The position numbers were made by a program, and so were the translations under genes. The notes under the pieces were generated by a model. It was not told the DNA's origin and did no database searches. It saw only the letters and a program-made list of their open reading frames with translations. Shown here piece by piece: positions 60,313 to 64,000 of a stretch of DNA of 64,000 bases. Location of the stretch: assembly GCF_018336975.1 (NCBI RefSeq), contig NZ_CP025572.1, positions 1,804,716-1,868,715 of the forward strand, written 5' to 3'. This stretch comes from Marinomonas sp. CT5. GTDB taxonomy: Bacteria > Pseudomonadota > Gammaproteobacteria > Pseudomonadales > Marinomonadaceae. Each line of letters begins with the position of its first letter. Positions within the stretch are counted from its first letter, which is position 1.

Positions 60313-62644
60313 ACTGCCACACGATTTTAATATCACGACGAAAAACGGTCTGCTACCTGTTCATGAGTCGGCGATCAAACACGTAACTGGCCAAGCGGTT
60401 TATATTGATGACATGCCCGAATGGCCAAATGAATTGTTTGTTGCCACGGGGCTTTCTACCGAAGCGCATGCGGACATTGTGTCTATCAATCTAGACAAGG
60501 TGCGCGCCTACCCAGGCGTAGTGGATGTGATCGTGCAAGCGGACATTCCCGGTGAAGTAGACGTGTCACCCGTATTAAGCGGTGATCTTTTATTGGCAGG
60601 CGATTTCGTACACTTTATCGGGCAAGCGGTTTTTGCCGTGGCGGCCACCAGTTTGCGTGCGGCTAAACAAGCGGTTACTTTGGCGGAAATAGAGTACAAG
60701 CCTCGCGAAGCCACCTTGCATCCTCGTCAATCCTTGGAACGCCAAGAGTTTGTGCTGCCCACTCATACCATTAGCTGTGGTGATGCAGAAACAGCGCTTG
60801 CCAAAGCACCAAACACACTGAAATCCGATCTGTATATCAAAGGCCAAGAACACTTCTACTTAGAAGGCCAAATCAGTGTCGCTGTGCCAAATGAAGATGG
60901 CGGCGTGCAAGTTTACGCATCGTCGCAGCATCCTGCCGAAGTGCAAAAGCTGGTGGCGCGGGTACTTGGTTTGCCAGTGGCGCAAGTGCTGGTTGAAGTG
61001 CGCCGTATGGGCGGTGGCTTTGGTGGTAAAGAATCCCAAGCGGCGGTGCTCAGCTGCATGGCTGCGGTGCTAGCGGTGCGAAATGGCTGCCCAGTAAAAT
61101 ACCGTATGCCGCGCCAAGATGACATGGTGCAAACGGGCAAACGCCATGATTTTTGGAACCGCTACCAAGTGGGCTTTTCCAATGAAGGGGAGATACTCGC
61201 AGCGGAATACGACATGGTGGGCAAATGTGGCTGTACGGCTGATTTGTCGGACGGTGTTGTGGATCGCGCTATGTTCCATGCGGACAACGCTTACTTCCTG
61301 CCAAATGCTCGAATCAGCGGTTATCGAGGTAAAACCCATACGGTTTCCAATACAGCCTTCCGTGGCTTTGGTGGCCCTAAAGGCGTGATCTTAGCGGAAA
61401 ATGTCATTGAGGAAATCGCCTGCGCCGTTGGTAAAGACGCCTTAGATATTCGTAAGCTGAACTGCTATCAAGGAGAGAAAAACACCACGCCCTACGGACA
61501 AAAAATCGAAGACGATGTTCTGCTTAGTCTGATCGAAGAACTAGAACAAAGCTCCGACTATCGTGCTCGTCGAGACGCAATAAAAGCTTTCAACAAGCAA
61601 AATCCTTTTGTGAAAAAAGGCTTGGCGCTGACGCCAGTGAAATTTGGTATTTCCTTCACTTCCAAACACCTGAATCAAGGTGGTGCCTTGTTGCATATCT
61701 ACACGGATGGCAGTGTGCATGTAAGTCATGGTGGAACGGAAATGGGGCAGGGGCTTTATACCAAGGTAGCGCAAATTGTCGCCAAAGCCTTTGGCATCGA
61801 TTATCAGCGGGTCAATGTTGGATCAACCCGTACCGATAAAGTGCCTAATGCTTCACCAACTGCGGCATCAGCAGGAACCGATTTGAACGGTATGGCGGCT
61901 TTGGATGCGGCCATGACGATCAAAACCCGCTTGCAAGAATTTGCCATGGAACATTTCGGCATTGTTGCAGAGGAATTTGCGATTGAGAAGGATCAAGTGA
62001 TTTTAGGCAGTGAAACTATGAGCTTCCCTGAATTCATTAAATTGGCCTACATGAATCGCGTGTCTTTATCTTCGACTGGTTTCTATAAAACGCCCAAAAT
62101 CGGTTATGACCGCAAAGCCGCAAAAGGTCGTCCATTCTTGTATTACGCCAATGGTGCGGCGGTTTCTGAAGTGATCGTCGATACTTTCACTGGGGAATAC
62201 AAAGTTACCCAAGTGGATATTTTGCACGATGTGGGGGATTCGATTAATGCGGATTTGGACATAGGTCAGATCGAAGGCGCGTTTGTACAGGGCATGGGCT
62301 GGCTCACCTCGGAAGAACTGAGCTGGGATGAAAAAGGCCGCATCACCACCAACAGCCCAGCCAATTATAAAATCCCAACATCAGCGGATATTCCTGAAAA
62401 GTTCACGGTTAACTTGTTTGATCGCCCTAACAGTGAAGAATCGGTATATCGTTCAAAAGCCGTGGGCGAACCACCATTGATGTTAGGCATCTCTGTTTGG
62501 TGTGCGCTAAAAGACGCCTGTGCTTCTTTAGCGGATTACACCTTCTCGCCACCATTGGCGGTGCCTGCCACACCAGAAGCCGTGTTTTATGCCATGAAAG
62601 CCGCAAAAAACCACATGGCGCAAGCTAAGGACGCAAGCCTATGA
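60305..62644 (+). CDS. xdhB: Xanthine dehydrogenase large subunit (molybdopterin)
   Basis: A 779-residue subunit that holds the molybdenum cofactor and oxidises hypoxanthine to xanthine and xanthine to urate. Motifs: RRMGGGFGGKESQ, FRGFGGPKGV, GTEMGQGLYTKVAQ and GEPPLMLGISVW with the catalytic Glu. The ATG at 60305, behind GGAGG, overlaps the xdhA stop; a longer frame from 60266 is rejected. GC is higher than in most of the window. Confidence 0.95.
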   Translation: MRKLPHDFNITTKNGLLPVHESAIKHVTGQAVYIDDMPEWPNELFVATGLSTEAHADIVSINLDKVRAYPGVVDVIVQADIPGEVDVSPVLSGDLLLAGDFVHFIGQAVFAVAATSLRAAKQAVTLAEIEYKPREATLHPRQSLERQEFVLPTHTISCGDAETALAKAPNTLKSDLYIKGQEHFYLEGQISVAVPNEDGGVQVYASSQHPAEVQKLVARVLGLPVAQVLVEVRRMGGGFGGKESQAAVLSCMAAVLAVRNGCPVKYRMPRQDDMVQTGKRHDFWNRYQVGFSNEGEILAAEYDMVGKCGCTADLSDGVVDRAMFHADNAYFLPNARISGYRGKTHTVSNTAFRGFGGPKGVILAENVIEEIACAVGKDALDIRKLNCYQGEKNTTPYGQKIEDDVLLSLIEELEQSSDYRARRDAIKAFNKQNPFVKKGLALTPVKFGISFTSKHLNQGGALLHIYTDGSVHVSHGGTEMGQGLYTKVAQIVAKAFGIDYQRVNVGSTRTDKVPNASPTAASAGTDLNGMAALDAAMTIKTRLQEFAMEHFGIVAEEFAIEKDQVILGSETMSFPEFIKLAYMNRVSLSSTGFYKTPKIGYDRKAAKGRPFLYYANGAAVSEVIVDTFTGEYKVTQVDILHDVGDSINADLDIGQIEGAFVQGMGWLTSEELSWDEKGRITTNSPANYKIPTSADIPEKFTVNLFDRPNSEESVYRSKAVGEPPLMLGISVWCALKDACASLADYTFSPPLAVPATPEAVFYAMKAAKNHMAQAKDASL

Positions 62645-63495
62645 TGTCTTCCATGAGTTGGGTTCATGCCTTGCAGGAAGTGGAAAAAGCAGGGCAAGCT
62701 TGGGTAATCGCCACTGTGATTGGCACCCAAGGTTCTGCTCCACGGGAATCATCCAGCAAGATGATTATTACCGCGGAGCACAGCTTCGATACCATCGGCG
62801 GTGGACAGCTGGAATACGCTGTCTGCCAAAAAGCCCGTGCTATGCTGCAAGACACGTCTTCGCCTTCTCATGTTTTGGAAAACTTTCCGCTCGCCGCCAA
62901 GACCAATCAATGTTGCGGCGGCGCGGTCAGCGTGTTGCTAGAGTATTTTCCAGAGCCCGCCACTAAGATCACCATTTTTGGGATGGGTCATGTGGCGACC
63001 ACCTTGGTCAATGTGTTGAGCAACATGCAGGCGAAAATCTCTTGGGTCGACAGCCGCGAAAACCTTGCTCAAGATCACAGCATCAAAGGTTTGCCGAGCA
63101 ATGTCACGCCTTTCTTGTATGAGTCCATGTTGGAACACATCGACCACATGAGTCACAACGAAATCGCGTTGGTGATGACCCATGACCACGCCTTGGATTA
63201 TCAATTGGTGGAAGCCTTATTAGACCGAAAAGACTGCCGCTTCATCGGCCTAATCGGCTCGAAAACCAAAGCATTACGCTTCAAAAAACGTCTTGTCAGT
63301 GCCTCCTTCAGCCAAGCGGAAATTGACTCAGTGCATTGCCCCGTTGGGCTGGATGAAATCGCCGGCAAGAAACCTTTCGAAATCGCCATCTCCATCGCAG
63401 GGCAAATCATCCAAGTGACCCAAACACAAGCGCCCAACAAAAAGGGCAGTGGACTGACTTGGAAAGAAATCAGCAACGCTTTAAGTGAAAGTTGA
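62641..63495 (+). CDS. xdhC: XdhC molybdenum cofactor insertion protein
   Basis: A 284-residue protein that binds, sulfurates and delivers the molybdenum cofactor to XdhB. The N-terminal domain has GSAPRESSSKM and the conserved NQCCGGAVSVLLEYF cysteine pair; the C-terminal Rossmann-like domain has TIFGMGHVATTLVNV and FIGLIGSKTKALRF. The start overlaps the xdhB stop (ATGATG; either ATG possible), so the operon xdhABC is tightly coupled. A perfect bidirectional terminator follows. Confidence 0.93.
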   Translation: MMSSMSWVHALQEVEKAGQAWVIATVIGTQGSAPRESSSKMIITAEHSFDTIGGGQLEYAVCQKARAMLQDTSSPSHVLENFPLAAKTNQCCGGAVSVLLEYFPEPATKITIFGMGHVATTLVNVLSNMQAKISWVDSRENLAQDHSIKGLPSNVTPFLYESMLEHIDHMSHNEIALVMTHDHALDYQLVEALLDRKDCRFIGLIGSKTKALRFKKRLVSASFSQAEIDSVHCPVGLDEIAGKKPFEIAISIAGQIIQVTQTQAPNKKGSGLTWKEISNALSES

Positions 63496-63520
63496 GCTTT
63501 TAGTTACACACTCTATTACG

Positions 63521-63565
63521 TTATTAAAAAGGGAAGCTTTTTTAAGTAAATTCCCTTTTTAATAA
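63521..63565. terminator. Bidirectional terminator between xdhC and the right-edge gene
   Basis: TTATTAAAAAGGGAA (63521-63535) and TTCCCTTTTTAATAA (63551-63565) are perfect 15-bp inverted arms, with T-runs on both strands. It serves the two convergent transcripts. Confidence 0.88.
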
Positions 63566-63580
63566 TTCGTCTGCTTATGT

Positions 63581-64000
63581 TTATTCGATGCATTTTATGG
63601 TTAAGGTGGCTTCGCCTCCTAATATGCCCTTGAGATTAATTTTTTGATCACCTGTCTTTGTAAAAATCCTATCTAATAAGATAGTTTTGCCATCAAGAGA
63701 GAAGCTTAAATCTTCATTGTCTACATTGATGTTGGTGATTTGTTCTGCTTTATTATTTATATCAATGAGTGTGATTTGGTAGCTATTAGAGGGTAGGTTA
63801 ATAGAATCACATTTGGCGACAAAATCTTTTTCATTTTCAATCTTTTTGTTAGATAAAATGGGTATACTTTTAACCTTTATTTTGTTGTTGATACTGTAGT
63901 TCACTATGAGTGAATTTGAGTTTGAAATTGCTCCAAAATTGTCCTTATCTGCGTTAGGTTCAAGTTTATAGCAGGTTGAACCTTTTGAATCGCTGAGATC
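63581..64000 (-). CDS. Unknown protein, C-terminal part (gene continues beyond the right edge)
   Basis: The minus-strand frame is open from the stop at 63581 to the window edge, 139 codons without a stop, so the GTG at 63904 is not its real start. The visible part is rich in Ile, Asn, Lys and Ser and looks beta-rich (repeated hydrophobic-polar alternation, e.g. INLPSNSYQITLIDINNKAE). One Cys near the start and one at the end could pair if it is exported. I do not recognise the family. The local GC content is markedly lower than in xdhABC, which may indicate separate origin. Confidence 0.6.
   Translation of the reverse strand, partial: DLSDSKGSTCYKLEPNADKDNFGAISNSNSLIVNYSINNKIKVKSIPILSNKKIENEKDFVAKCDSINLPSNSYQITLIDINNKAEQITNINVDNEDLSFSLDGKTILLDRIFTKTGDQKINLKGILGGEATLTIKCIE

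Noticed and set aside
1..64000. CRISPR array, prophage, integron or replication origin
   Set aside because: No regularly spaced repeats, phage structural genes, integrase, or DnaA-box cluster were seen.

Overview
This 64 kb window looks like chromosomal DNA of a marine gammaproteobacterium of the Oceanospirillales, most likely Marinomonas or a close relative. The assignment is inferred from protein character, moderate-to-low GC, the tRNA-Arg / tig-clpP-clpX-lon-hupB / tRNA-Asp / ppiD backbone and the Bat operon; I could run no database search.

Layout. 1-1.4 kb: an IS4-family element entering from the left edge, inserted into a gutted IS110/IS1111-type transposase. 1.4-11.7 kb: housekeeping core (hpt, yihY, tRNA-Arg, trigger factor, ClpP, ClpX, Lon, HU-beta, tRNA-Asp, PpiD). 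11.8-12.7 kb: DyP peroxidase. 12.7-19.7 kb: complete MoxR-DUF58-DUF4381-BatA-BatB/TPR-BatD operon on the minus strand. 19.8-24.9 kb: DUF2835, pyrD, rlmKL, purU and a small unknown gene. 25.1-25.7 kb: second decayed IS110 element. 25.7-31.8 kb: polar amino acid ABC transporter operon that carries two unrelated phosphatase genes, with a divergent GntR-type regulator and an operator-like palindrome. 31.8-34.5 kb: a mosaic, rearranged segment with a BrnT stump, intact BrnA, a degenerate second brnA, copies of the DUF3549 gene end and of the 24.9 kb gene tail, all around a DUF6653 membrane protein gene. 34.3-40.4 kb: DUF3549, YqcC, DUF1853, a PAS-like/GGDEF/EAL protein, an RlmA-like methyltransferase and carbonic anhydrase. 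40.5-48.5 kb: arabinofuranoside uptake and hydrolysis operon (GH51 enzyme, ABC importer, mutarotase) with an unusual long ArsR-type regulator. 48.6-63.5 kb: purine/urate catabolism island (FAD urate hydroxylase, HIU hydrolase, OHCU decarboxylase, base deaminase, IPNS-like oxygenase, NMT1-type ABC importer, xanthine dehydrogenase XdhABC), interrupted by a LysE exporter/MocR regulator pair. 63.6-64 kb: C-terminal part of an unknown AT-rich gene that leaves the window.

How the genes work together. The purine genes can be assembled into guanine to xanthine (deaminase), xanthine to urate (XdhABC), and urate through hydroxyisourate and OHCU to allantoin (HpxO, UraH, UraD), with a dedicated importer. 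The arabinose genes import arabino-oligosaccharides and cleave them in the cytoplasm. The least explained unit is the amino acid ABC operon with a CX5R dual-specificity-like phosphatase and a YwlE-like low-molecular-weight phosphatase; import and dephosphorylation of a phosphorylated amino acid is one hypothesis. No CRISPR array, prophage or replication origin was seen.
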